This document shows, piece by piece, positions 21,992 to 40,000 of a stretch of DNA of 64,000 nucleotides (positions are counted from its first letter, which is position 1; each line of letters starts with the position of its first letter). The notes below the pieces were generated by a model that ran no database searches, was not told where the DNA came from, and was given only the letters and a program-made list of their open reading frames with translations. Source of the DNA: Cladopsammia gracilis (taxonomy: Eukaryota > Cnidaria > Anthozoa > Scleractinia > Dendrophylliidae); assembly GCA_022457155.1 (NCBI GenBank), contig JAJGOT010000311.1, positions 468,501 through 532,500 of the forward strand, given 5' to 3'. The translations under genes and the position numbers were made by a program.

Positions 21992-22411
21992 AGGGAACCT
22001 CCATTGTTATAACAAATTGACGTTAAATTGTTGGAAATAAAGTCTCAATTAAATATTTTTAAAAAGTAGGTGCAAATATAATTTTGGTGTACAAAAAAAT
22101 GGTTATGAATATCGCCTATTTTCGCTTTCAAATTTCCCGCTCGCTACCATTTTGAATATTTATGACGTGTTACGGTTGTCTTATTGTTGCATACAAAAGA
22201 ACTTCAATTCTTAACAATAGCGGCAACCGTAACACGTCACAAATATTCAAAATAGCAGCGCGCGGGAAATTTGAAAGTGAAAACAGGTGATATTTATATC
22301 CATTTTATTTGTACACTAAAATTATATTTGCACCTGCTTTTTAAAGATTTTAAATTTCGGCTTTATTTCCAACAATTTAACATCAATTTGTTCTGACAAT
22401 GGAGGTTCCCT
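21992..22411. mobile_element. Complete TTAA-flanked MITE (T2/Kolobok-like or piggyBac-like)
   Basis: TTAA at 21988-21991 and 22412-22415 flanks a 420-bp element with inverted ends AGGGAACCTCCATTGTTA and CAATGGAGGTTCCCT. The arms are long and near complementary (CGTGTTACGGTTG / CAACCGTAACACG in the middle). The end motif TTAAAGGG fits the TTAAAGGRR rule of T2-type (Kolobok) MITEs; piggyBac also duplicates TTAA, so the superfamily is an inference. Confidence 0.88.
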
Positions 22412-22419
22412 TTAAAAAC

Positions 22420-23037
22420 ATCTGTGTGGTAGACTGCAAACAGTCCCTTTCCTTCTTGTGAATTCAGCAAAGAAGGAAAACTGCTAGGTAAATCATGGCA
22501 CTGCTGGAGCTGTCCATGCATAAGGATTATAAAACAGTGTGAAGTCTATACGTTTTCTTTTAGGTCACTTCACCACAATCCAGACCAGGCCAGATCCAGG
22601 GCCGGTTATTCAAACAAAGTTTAGTCTAAAGTGTCAAACAAAACCGCCATCTAAACCAATTTTAATCTGGAAAGCTGGAAAACCCCAATATTTTAACGTT
22701 GTTTACTGGTCTAAGTTAGACTTTGTTTATTCTTTTTACTCCGAAGAGTGACAAAATCGAAATTATTATTATTCAAGAAAAATCCATAGTACCATAGGTG
22801 AGTACCACTGATTACAGAAATGATTTCAATAGTCATACTGTAGGATTTCATCCAGAATTTAATTTGAGTCACAAATGACAAGAAGACTATGCCTGACTCT
22901 TGGAGCAAAAGATACACTAATGTTCACACACTAGAGTACAAAAAGCCCCCCACTCCACCTCCTTCCCCCTTTGACTTTTAGTCACATTGTTTTTGCTCGC
23001 AGTAACGTTTTTCTTTGAACAAATTAAACACACATCA
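22420..23037. other. Intergenic between GTF2H3 and MAPK7 (convergent ends)
   Basis: No gene is seen. About 22598-22720 holds a hairpin-like piece (CCGGTTATTCAAACAAAGTT with AACTTTGTTTAT-like partners) typical of another dispersed repeat. The two flanking genes are transcribed toward each other, so 3' untranslated regions probably occupy part of this. Confidence 0.5.
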
Positions 23038-28980
<5,943 letters not shown>

Positions 28981-30547
28981 TTGAACGGTTTCTGTCACAC
29001 AATGCTGACATAACATAAAATATTCCAAATTGCTGACAATAATCCTATAATTATGTAAAAAGAGACCTGTTGAAAAGGGTAACAAAGAGGGAAGTTTATT
29101 TTCAGATACTACCATAATTTTTATAAGCATGGAACAAACTGCCAGCAGCACAGACAAACTCCGAAGAATTTTAAGGAAGCCCATTTAAACTCTTTTTTGA
29201 TATTTTGTGTCTTTGTTTTTGAATAACAATCACAATATTATTAGGTCATTTGCTTAACAATGAACCCTTTAATTTAACATCAGTCATTAATTATTAGTGG
29301 GGGGGAGGGTGAATAACTCACAGAACATTGAATTTCTTTCAAGCCACCTCCAAGGATAAGCTCTTTTTCTTTCAAGATGCCCCTCACTCTATACATGGAC
29401 ATATTGGAATATTTTTTTAAAGCCATCCCCTGTTGTAAACACTGTTTTAGTTTTAAGGCTGCCCTACTTCAGAGTGAAAATTATTCTTCAAATTGGATAG
29501 GTCCAATTAATGATGAACAATTTTTTTCTCAGACAGCTGTTTAATTTTTAGAAACCTTCACCTTCACCTATCTCTTTCATGGCTATTGGCACTGACATCA
29601 GACACTTTAAGAATACGATATTTGAAAAACTGGCCATTATTTATTTGGTTAAACCATATTACTAAAGTACACACAACAATAAATTATCACTACAGTCCTT
29701 GATTTCATTGAAACAGGCTTTGTAATTTCAACACAAAATAACAGTTACAACAGATGGTACTACAGCTGTAGAAATCGCACTACTTTGGACAATTCTGTCA
29801 CAATGTGCTCATCATTAAAGACAAATACTATTAACCTCTAAATATATAAACCTGACCACAGTCAAACTTCTTATTCCTTATAATTATTTTAATATTATAT
29901 ATGGATTCAACTAAAAGGAAGGATCCAAGTGTCTGTGTTACAGAGGTGTCCGTATTATTAAAGAAATAAAAAAACACGCTGAGTGCATTATTGAGTTATA
30001 TAAGCCCTTGGCTCGTGCTTCTCTGCACTTCTCTCATGTTCTTAAAAATTCCCAAGTGCTTACATAACTCAACAATGCATGAGGAACAAGTTTTTTAATT
30101 TCTTTTATAAAATAAAAACAGTTATAACGAACCTTACATCACGCGCATGCTTTATTGAGTTATAATGAACTCAGTTTGACCAATCATAGCGTGCGCATTT
30201 CCTTGAGGATGTTATAAAGAGAAATAGTTTATATAAATTTTGTTCTCTTTGGAGACAAGAAACTGTTCGTATCTATATCAAAGGTGTCTGAAAGGTAGAG
30301 TTTGACTGTACTCCAAAGTTGTTTTAAAACATGAAAACAAAGAAAACAAAACAAATTGCTAACGGGACACCAATGAAACAATAATGATAATGATAATAAT
30401 AATAATTTGAGTGGAACTGTTGCCTTATCTCCAAATGAAGTTGAACTCAGTTGAGGTCATGCAATTTGCATGACAATAATTTTGTGTTCTATAATGCTGA
30501 TACATTTGTGACAAAAATTGTCAAATAGTAACCCAACCACAATTTAT
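28981..30547. other. Intergenic between VKORC1 3' end and MAPK7 5' end
   Basis: AT-rich, with no coding signal. About 29960-30235 holds an eroded hairpin element (AAAGAAATAAAAAAACACGC, TGCATTATTGAGTTATA, TTCTTAAAAATTCCCAAGTG) whose better copy is at 44085-44390. Short AATAAT repeats lie near 30385-30400. Confidence 0.6.
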
Positions 30548-30796
30548 TCATTCTCTTTTCTTTTTAACACCTGCTGCTGCAAGTGCCTGCTTCAAGGTTA
30601 TTAAGTTAATAATTAACAAGCAAGCATTGACAACATAAGTTGAGATACACACAACACATGTGTCATGCAGGATATAAAACAGAATGTAACCCAGGTATAT
30701 CGAGCCTACACAGGATGACAGAGAAAACAGGAACATCAACCATGCTGCAAATTTGCCTCTGGATATGCCTGAGATGAAATCAAACAGTTATGCTGT

Positions 30797-30830
<34 letters not shown>

Positions 30831-33105
30831 CCATCAATCAATCAATCAATCCGGGTCACAAACTAACAGTTACACTGTAGATTATAAAGTAAACCACTGA
30901 CAATACAGTCAAACCTCTAAAAAAAATTAAGCAGTCACTCTTGAGGAATAGCCAACTGACCGCACTATCCACTGAATTCATCACTTACCCAGTGGATAAC
31001 ACAATTGGTTTTCGTCATGTGTATTGGCTGGATAATGATTTATCCAGCAGATAGCATTAACTACTCTTTGACCAATCGGACCAGGTGTATGGAATGATTA
31101 CTCACAAGCAATATACTGAACAAGGATAGCCTTGCAATGGACTACACTATCATTCCATTTATATGGATGCAGGGATATTAGAAATTAGTGCTCACCCACT
31201 TGCCCAGTACATCTTTTGGAGCAGATCTGAAAGTTACTCACCTAAATGGTGAGTGTTGTCAAAATTAAGTTTCTAACCTTGTGGAGTAAAAATATTTTCC
31301 AGTTTCTTTATGTTCTAGAAACTTGAGATGAGCAAAATAAACTAAAAAACTACATGACTTAGTCTAACTGTAGTTAGAATGATACAAGGGTACTTCAACA
31401 TCAATAACTTAAATATATAATACTTCTCACCTAGTAACATAATTGAGGAGTAGAAAATAATTCCAAAGATACTGTTAGGGATGTTAAGAGGTGAGTTTTT
31501 ACCCAGCAATGGCTCGACTATTCCAAATCCAGTGCCATACCTGGTAAAGAACAACAACAGAATTTTAGTGAAATATGCGATCCTCACAGTGTGCAGTGTC
31601 ATCTTAAAGGTCCACCTTCACCCAAAATGCTATGCATACTGTGATCTCTTTCTGTGCTGAATTTTGTGTAACACGAAATTCATGCTTGAATGCATGCAAC
31701 CAATCAGATTATGAATATGAACAATGGAGCATTTCAAAACAAATGAGTGCAAAGTCTTTTGGGCGAAGGTGGGTCTTTAAGCAGTTCAAAAAGCAACCTG
31801 AAAAAATTCAAGCTTGAACCCCTGAGCCTAAATTTTGTCAGGTTGCTTTTTCAACTGCTTAAGTTGATAGCACACTATGAGGATCACAAAATTCACTCAT
31901 GTTTATCCACAGTTTAAATATATGATTTCATCTATTCTCATTCAACAACAGAATTTGTTAAATGTGACAGCACTGTTCCTCACTGGGAAAACAGACAATC
32001 TTCTAGGACCTCTGTGTGGTACCTAACATATCTAGAGAGTAAAACAGACCCAGAGGGTATTTTGAAATAGTTAAAACAAATGTACAGTCAAAACCTCTCA
32101 AAATACCAGGAAAGTTGTTCACTGATGGGAGGTGCTCACAATAATTATTGAGAGGTCCTAAAATAGTGATTTGATTCTGGTTAAAAGCCAACCTACACCC
32201 CCCCCCCCCCCCCCCCCCACCACCACCACCACCACCACCACCACCATATATACTTACTACTTACTTATCCTCTTCGGGCCCACGAGGACTCTTGAGGCTG
32301 GCCCCACCATATATACATTCACATAATTGTCCCATAATATAGGTTTTTTATGCTCATAACTATTCTGGTAACATTGGTGGGGTGGGGAGGGGGGGGGGCA
32401 CAGGTAGCCCAAGCTGTATATGTCCCAGAACCGTTACGAGCGAAATTATATTAAGGATTTGTATGACGAAAAACGGTCCATTCTAGGAGTTAAAAAATAC
32501 GAACAAGATTTCAATGAAAATTGCCTACCCTACTTCGCTTGTTTGTTTCCTCGTCTCCTGTGTGGTTTTTGGGGCGATTAGAGAGTTTCCAAAGGAAACA
32601 CACAAGCAAAGTAGGGTAGGCAATTTTTTTTTTGAAATCTTGTTCATATAATTATATAATTTCGCAATGGTTCTGTGACACATACAGCTTGGGCTACCTG
32701 TGGGGGGGGGGGGGGCTAACTGGCATTTCTTTTATACATGGAAGAGGGAAGCAGGGGTCAAATGCTCTCAAAGGCTCATAGTACTACCCCTGAAAGTACT
32801 GTCAGAATTATTGTGATACCTTTTAGGGTATTAAGCCAGAATGTAAGCCACACCCACAAAACAGGTACCTGGTACCTTTCAAAAGTTCCTTTAAAAATTT
32901 CTGACAATCAACCCTCAAATATATCTCCATCAGTTACCTACTTTGATGAAAACACCTTTGAACAGCTCATGTGTTCATTGATGTCACAAAGAGCTCTGTA
33001 TTCTTTATTGTTTGAATGGGACAACTCCACATGTAGAGCGTAATATGACAAAGCAATCCCAACAACGCAGGCCAGAAAACGGCTTAACTTGAGACAGTCA
33101 ACCAT
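30548..33105 (-). CDS. VKORC1: Vitamin K epoxide reductase complex subunit 1
   Basis: Three coding exons, 33105-32942, 31540-31431 and 30768-30548 (164, 110 and 221 nt), give 164 residues plus stop, close to the human 163. A TTTTCAG acceptor precedes the start exon at 33117, supporting the Met at 33105 (MVDCLKLSRF) over an upstream Met. The first membrane helix (FLACVVGIALSYYALHV) is followed by loop cysteines Cys40 and Cys48 (CDINEHMSC), KVFSSK, a second segment (FGIIFYSSIMLLG), and a helix ending in the redox motif CVVC at 129-132. All four catalytic cysteines and their spacing match VKOR. The family reduces vitamin K epoxide in the ER membrane to support gamma-carboxylation. VKORC1L1 is an alternative name for the same ancestral lineage. 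The lysine-rich C-terminus (KKKRE) could serve as ER retention. Confidence 0.96.
30797..30855. repeat. (CAAT)n microsatellite
   Basis: About thirteen near-perfect CAAT/AATC units in a VKORC1 intron. Confidence 0.95.
31608..31776. mobile_element. TTAA-flanked MITE, AGGTCCACCTTCACCC ends
   Basis: TTAA at 31604-31607 and 31777-31780 flanks inverted ends AGGTCCACCTTCACCCAAAA and TTTTGGGCGAAGGTGGGTCT. It is 169 bp long and non-coding, in VKORC1 intron 1. It has the same target and AGG start as 21992-22411 and 48969-49477. Confidence 0.85.
32197..32246. repeat. Poly-C followed by (CAC)n
   Basis: About 22 C and then about nine CAC units in VKORC1 intron 1. Confidence 0.95.
32390..32716. mobile_element. 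Hairpin element flanked by poly-G, CACAGGTAGCCCAAGCTG ends
   Basis: CACAGGTAGCCCAAGCTGTA near 32399 pairs with TACAGCTTGGGCTACCTGTG near 32683-32702. The inner arms include AAATTGCCTACCCTACTTC and its inverse. Both outer edges are G runs (about 9 and 13), so G tracts are part of, or the target of, this element. Confidence 0.8.
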
Positions 33106-33769
33106 GGTTGGTGACCCTGAAAACATTGAAGGGAATGAAAAAGATGTGTGAATCTGACTAGCTTCTCCGAGATAAAAAGTTGTGGGTGGGAAGGAAGGAG
33201 GAGGGGAAAGTGACATTAATTATCAGTAACTCTACCATGTAGCTGATGAGTGAATAGTCTCCATGACAACTGTCTACTGACCCCAAGGGGTCCACAAAAT
33301 CAAAGAAAAGCACCACAAGGTTGGAATCACGTCAACCACCTTGATCAGTGGCAGATCTGAATTGGTGAATGGTCAGGAACCCCACTATACAAAGAAATAA
33401 GGGTCGAAGGTGAAAAAAAATTATCAAATTAAGTTTATTAGCTAATTTTCTAAACCATTTTCACTGATCCGCCATTGCTGATTGTGCAATTAACGATAAA
33501 GAAAGAATATGGGTATAAGAACTTGTACAGAGTGGTGAATTGTTGAGGATATGAGACAAAATCATATTGATCGAGTGTTTCTTCTTATTTTATACATTTA
33601 CAGCCGTGCGTGACTCACCCCCCACGATACCTGACAACAAAAAGAGGCTCTCAGAACGTCTGATAAAACCACAGGAAAATACGAAGCTGATATCATTCTC
33701 TTATTTTATCCTATAAAATAAATAAAATTCTAACTCTAAAGAAGGTTAACGTATATACAGCTTGTACTT

Positions 33770-34028
33770 ACCAGCTTGGCTTCTTGGATTATTGCTGAAA
33801 GATCCAAAATATCCTTCTGTGCACGTTCCTTTGCGCGCGGACAGTCTTGCGTGCGCGCGATAGCTAAACGGCGTGGTTACAAAGAAGACTGCGTGGTTAC
33901 TCGGCACAAAACCCGAAACAAAAAAACATCACTTCATATTTTCCGCGCGGTTTTTAAGTTAAGATGATACAAAACCCGTTTGTATTCAATTTGCTATAGT
34001 AATCGAATCACTGGCTACCATTTTTGAG
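33770..34028. promoter_or_regulatory. Probable bidirectional promoter of VKORC1 and NFATC2IP
   Basis: On the minus strand a good donor (CTG|GTAAGTAC at 33775-33768) suggests a non-coding first exon of VKORC1 starting near 33800-33900, spliced to the acceptor at 33117. NFATC2IP begins at 34029 on the plus strand. The interval is CpG-richer than its surroundings (GCGCGCGGAC, GTGCGCGCGAT), as expected for a shared housekeeping promoter. No defined factor site is claimed. Confidence 0.55.
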
Positions 34029-37000
34029 ATGTCTGACAACGAAGATCGGAATACAGAGACCGTTAATCGCCCTGCAAGACGCAAACTGCTGAGAAAACGA
34101 CCAAATCGTGATGACATCTTTTCCTACCGCGGACAAATACCGTTGTCGTTTCGAGCAAAGAGAGTAAAAGTTGACACGGATAGCTCCGATTCGGAAGATA
34201 ATGATGAGGCCTTTCAAAGAGTACAGGCAGAACAATATGAAGCGAAGGAATCGCCTAAAACAAGGGAGAGTGACAGCGATGGAGAAGAGGACATGTAAGT
34301 TCAATTCACCTTTCACCTACGTACAGTGTACAATAATTAAACTTTGTGAACATGTACGAACTCAATATTTAACAATAACAAGACACTTGAGAAATAATGT
34401 AAAATAAGAGGGTGGGGAATTGATGCCCTTTAAAGCTCTAACCTGTGGTGCACTTGACCGTGTAAACTGCCAACGTGGTGGGGAATGTGACCCCTAGGGG
34501 GAACTCCCATATGAAAATGACGGGGTGATGCCGGAGATCGTCGGAAATTTTTGAAAAACAAAACTTATGGCTAAAAGGTACCAGTCTCGTTACTGTAGTT
34601 AAATTTCCCTTTTCATTTAATCTCCAGAACAGAGTCTTAAATCAACACAAAGACAACACTTTAATCCTGGTTAGGCCTAATCCTAAATATGCTTACATGT
34701 TACTCAAAGATTATATAAATTATTTGTACAGTTCTTAAAACTGAAACAAAAGGCAAAACAATATGTAACATATTGCATGAGCTAGGAGACTAGCACCTAG
34801 TATGTAAATACTTCCCTCACACTTATTATACATACATAATCACTTTGCACCTTCATTCGAGGAACATGTTCACATAGAAGACAGCACCGAGTAAGAAGCA
34901 CTAGAAGATATTTATTAAACATACAAGATATTAACAGACTGCATATTACACAATAAAACGCCTAAAGAAAAACAATAGCACATACATGTATCATTAATGA
35001 ATGGGATTATACGGAAATCTTAGCTTACCATATTTTAAATAAGAGATTTAGATAGGTGCCATTGAATTGGATATTGTTTGAAGGAAAATTATAAGAAGTT
35101 CATTGAACTACAAAGCCAAATGGTTAATGCCATGTATTGTCATTAGATGGATCACAGAAGACAAGTCTTTGGAAGAAATTGACAGTTCAACAGGTGATAT
35201 CAGAGAAGTGAGTTTCAACAGATCGCCATCACCTCCTCCTTGCCCTGAACTTTCTGCAGCCACTCGTTTAGGAATTCTGCAACGACAAGCAAGAAATCCA
35301 AGGCTTAGGTACATAATTATCCAACTATGTTTAAACTCACTTTATGGACACCCACATACAGTACCTGTTGTATAGACATGTCATTATTATGGACAGTCCA
35401 TATTGATTCCCTGTTAAATTCTCCTGTCACAACACCAAGTCAGGGTTTGACTATCACTGGGGGACCATTTTGGCAGATTTTGTGCAAAAATCAACAAGTT
35501 CCCACAGCAAAAAAATTTCATTATGTTTAGTTTATTTCACTAAAATTTCGACAATTGAGTAGGCTTAGGCTTTGGTTCAGTTGTTCCATATTTGTTCTGT
35601 GCTTTTATGTTTTTAGACTAGACACTCTACATTGTCTTTTTCCATCTCAGTGTATAAGGGATATAAGGCAAAAACTTGGAAGATGAGTGGGCAGGGATCG
35701 GAGGAAACTTGAGTGAGAACTGGGAGGAATTCTGAGATGAGAGAAGTGGGAGAAGAAAAAATAATGATTTTTGCTTTTTGCACTGTTCTGCAAAAGCAAA
35801 GTGCTGATAAGACCTTGCTGCATGTCCTGTATGTGATATTAGATGGATTTATATTACAACTAATCATTTGCCAAAATCATTTTGCAGAGAACTTGACAAT
35901 GTTCTGGAAAACCTCAAACAATCAACAAATAACGTGTCCTCACCTAACAATCACAGGCCACCCACTGTTATAAGTCTGGATGACAGTTTTGGACTTCCAA
36001 ATCCATCAGAAAGAAATGTTGTTGTGAAAGTTCGTACAAGAACAGGAATACAAAGATTCACTATAAAAGCTGTAAGTACTGTTGTACACCAAAATTCCAC
36101 TAATCCTCTGGGTAAAGGGGTGGGGGGGGGGGGGAGGGCAAGTAACCAAGAGTATTACTACTCCTCTCCTGGATGGGATGCTAGGCCATTGCAAAGTTAC
36201 CCTCCAGCAATATGTCGCCAGTACCCATTTATACACCTGGGTGGAAAGAGACAATGTGTTGAAGGAAACAAGACCAAGCTTGAATCACCGACCTTCAGGT
36301 ATAAAAGTTAGATGCGCTGACCACTTGACCACCGCACCTCCCCTCCTCAGGGTGTTTATTTTAAATCTTTTACAACCAGAGTAAATTCTCTGCTTTTGTA
36401 GTATGGGTTTGTGGATAAAACCCCACAGTGTGACCGTTGAAATGAAAGCTATCGAGTAGTACTTCCCTGTACTGCTGTTTATTATGTTGTGCAAGGTGAG
36501 GACGTTATCATTCTTGGCAAACAAACCGCATCTCCGCTCCTCAGGGTGTTTATTTTAAATCTTTTACAACCAGAGTAAATTCTCTGCTTTTGTAGTATGG
36601 GTTTGTGGATAAAACCCTACAGTGTGACCGTTGAAATGAAAGCTATCGAGTAGTACTTCCCTGTACTGCTGTTTATTATGTTGTGCAAGGTGAGGATATT
36701 ATCATTCGTGGCAAACAAAAGCTATTAATTTCCTGCACAGTGCTGTTTATTATACTGTGATCATTCATGGCAAATAAAAGCTACACAGTGTTGTTTGTTT
36801 TCATTAATTTCCAAAATAACATTATTAATGGGATTTTTTTGTTGTTTGTTTTATTGTTGGCCACTTTTGGATGAAAGGTTTACATTTAGTTTTCAAGGGG
36901 GTGGGGTGCTTAACGGAGGGGGAGGGCCAAATGCAATAAAAACACATGGAGGGCCTAACATGACAGATTATGATGGTGAGTTTTCTTCTGTCTTTTCTAT

Positions 37001-40000
37001 GAAACTACAAGCAATTGCAAAAAGAGTTGAGACATTGTGTAGTGTAGTGCATATTTCGAGGATAACATGGTTTTCAACAAGTCCCCACCCCCTCACCCGT
37101 TATCAATGTTGTACCAGATCAAAAATGCCATTCAAACTAACAGTCATCAACATTGAAATGGGGAGGGGGTCAGTAGCACATGGCATTGATTTGAATGAAC
37201 ATTTTTTGGAAAGTGTCTCAACCTTTTTGCAACTGCTTGTAGCTGTGAAAACACACCTAGAGTATGCCATTTGCACGATGACGTCATTTGACTACTGCTA
37301 CCAGAATCCTTCAGTTTTTTTGTTTTGTAGTGCAAATTAGGGCTATTGTTATTTAAACCGCACTGGGATTACAAAATTTAAATAAGAAAGGAAAAACCAA
37401 ATGAATTCTGGTAGTAGTAGTCAAATGACGTCATCGTGCAAATGGCCTATTACCTTTTTCTTGTTATTGTTATTTTAAAGGGTGGGGTGGGGGTTATCAA
37501 GGAAGTATTAAGAGCAAGAGAATTTGCTTATAATTAAAATATTTCCCCAATGTGGACCTCACATTAGCTCAATAACATACTGTATAATTGTTTTAACAGT
37601 CTGAACCATTTGGAAAGATAATATTACAGCTTGCAGAGCAGGAAGGGGTGACAGAAGATAAGATCATGTTAACCTTAAAAGATATCAACATCCTGGGTTA
37701 TGACACTCCCATTTCTGTCCACCTCAATGTGGCAGATATCATTGGTAAGACTTATTAGTTATACTATTTCAGGCCGGGGGGGGGGGGGGGGGGGGTACTC
37801 AACAAAGTTTTGTATGGGGATGCTCTGCCCCGAGGTTCAAACCCTTACCCTTTCATATACTGTTTTTGACAGAAAAGTTAACCCCTTTCATATACCTTTC
37901 ATTGGAAATGGTACCCCTTTCATATAGCCTTTATGTGCGTCTGTTTGATTTATTTTGAAAGGCCTTTTTTGTTAGACTTAAATGGCAGTTTTCACTACCT
38001 TTTTTACGCGTCATCAGCATGTTTTCGGTACCCTTTCCTATTCTTTGTGAAATCCCTACCCTTTCATATACTTCAACTCATGAAATCACGACCCTTTCAT
38101 ATACCTCCAGCCTAAAAAAGGTACCCCTTTCGGGCGAAGCATCCCCGTATAGCCCATTATAGGGAGTACCCCCCTCCCCCGGGATTTGCATCAAAGTGAA
38201 AGCATGCTATGATGTGAAAATATTCTGTTAGCAATCTACATGTAGATGAATAACCATAAAGTTCTGAGTGTAAAAGCGTTGCACCTTTCCTCAAAATAGT
38301 GATCTAGCCAAAAGGAGATAGAATTTGACGGACTTGTTAACAAATACAAAAATCAGTGCTGCTAGATCAGTTCTTTGACTTTCACAACTTAATGGAAACA
38401 TTGTTAAGGAGTTGTTTTATATGTGTTGCTAAACCTGATGTGACTTCTAGAATGCGTAGTCATGAACACACCGGTGATGACAGAGAAACTAGAGGAGGAG
38501 GAGGCAAATGAAATTGAGGTCAAAGTTCAAGGGAATGATGCTGACTCCAAGAAAACGTTTAAAATATCAAAGGTGATTAATTCTCAGTGCAGATTTTGTC
38601 AGAGTACAGTATACATGTATGTTTGTTTCAGTACTTTAAAGTGCCCCTGTGATCAAATTTTTGATTTTCATTTTTTTACATTTTCATGTACTATTAGACT
38701 TTCTTACTCATCTTGCCAAATTTCAATTCATTACAAACATCAGAAGTCATTTTATTTTAACATTTATTTCCGTGAATTTACAGCCGCCATTAATCAACTT
38801 TGTTCCAAGGCTTGGTTGCGAATGGGAGAAAGTGACGTCAAAGACTCAAACATACCTCACGGGATGTAATTATAATAACAATCAGCATAGAAAATTGCAC
38901 AAAGAACGAGTCCAAAGTTTTCGTTGCTTTTCGCGTGATTTCCAATACTTATTGTTGTTATAATTTCAACCCGTGAGGTATGTTTGAGTCTTTGACGTCA
39001 CTTTCTCCCATTCGCAACTAAGCCTTGGAACAAGGTTGATTAATGGCGGCCGTAAATTCTCGGAAATAAATGTTAAAATAAAATGACTTCTGATGTTCGT
39101 AATGAATTGAAATTTGGCAAGATGAGTAAGACAGTCTAATTGTACACGAAAATGTAAAAAAATGAAAATCAAAAATTTGATCACAGGGGCACTTTAAGCT
39201 CTAACCTGAAAAGATGAGAGGGTGAAAATGTTGTGCCATAAAAATTGTATACACTAGAGGTTACAGATTGTAATGATAATGCTGCGAACAGATGCTGGGC
39301 AGTAGAACATAACGGAAACAGTAAATGTATAGTTTACAGATTTTGATAATTTCATAAATTTATTTATTAGGTCAATTACCATCATTTTCGAATTACATAA
39401 CATTATAAGTTCTTTGTGATCCATTGTTCAATCGGCAAACTCTGAGCATGTAACAACGCTGAAAAACTCATAAAAGAACATTGCCTTCCCCGTGAAATGT
39501 CACTAAATCGTTCGTGACCTTGATGAACGCTTCCAGCAACAAATAAGTTTGCATTTGGCATGTCACATTTGCAAATTAATAGAAACACATACGTTGAAAT
39601 CGAAGAAGAGAAGCAAGCACGTGCTATGGACGGCAAAAGACGCATCCAGATCCAGGCGCATCTATGTTATGACGAAACCGCTGGATGTATGCTTGCTCAA
39701 AATCATCGTGACAAACAAAAATTGAGACTGCCCGCATAAGATAAGGCAGGGAACCCAAGGAACCACAGGTAAAACAAAGATTAGTGTGCTGCTTGCCTGA
39801 GAGCTCGCAGCAATTGAAAAAGACAAGTACCTCATTTTTTAACTTGTGAATAAATTATGTGAAACACTTCATCCCTATGTTGTTGGCTGTTAACATTGAG
39901 CCCACGACATGTAATGGTCACCTGCCTTATCGAGGGAGGGGATGGTGGGGAGTGAGACGTAAGTGGTTAGGAGTCAGTGGACCAAAATGCCTAGGAGAGG

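Larger units (their letters stand above)
17364..22037 (+). repeat. Segmental duplication, copy 2 (partner 1-4852)
   Basis: Collinear with positions 1-4852, carrying the four terminal GTF2H3 exons and the intron MITEs. It keeps the complete TTAA-flanked MITE at 21992-22411 and the unoccupied site of the hairpin inserted in copy 1. Just before it, 17255-17345 and 17540-17600 hold dispersed AAGCGGACACC repeats. Confidence 0.9.

Noticed and set aside
36795..37340. 181-codon open frame in NFATC2IP intron 3
   Set aside because: Runs into a MITE, no recognised domain, composition typical of intron; likely chance.
38462..39184. Pair of opposite frames sharing the same peptide (TNIRSHFILTFIS)
   Set aside because: They are the two arms of one TTAA-flanked palindrome; only the short start of the first frame belongs to an NFATC2IP exon.
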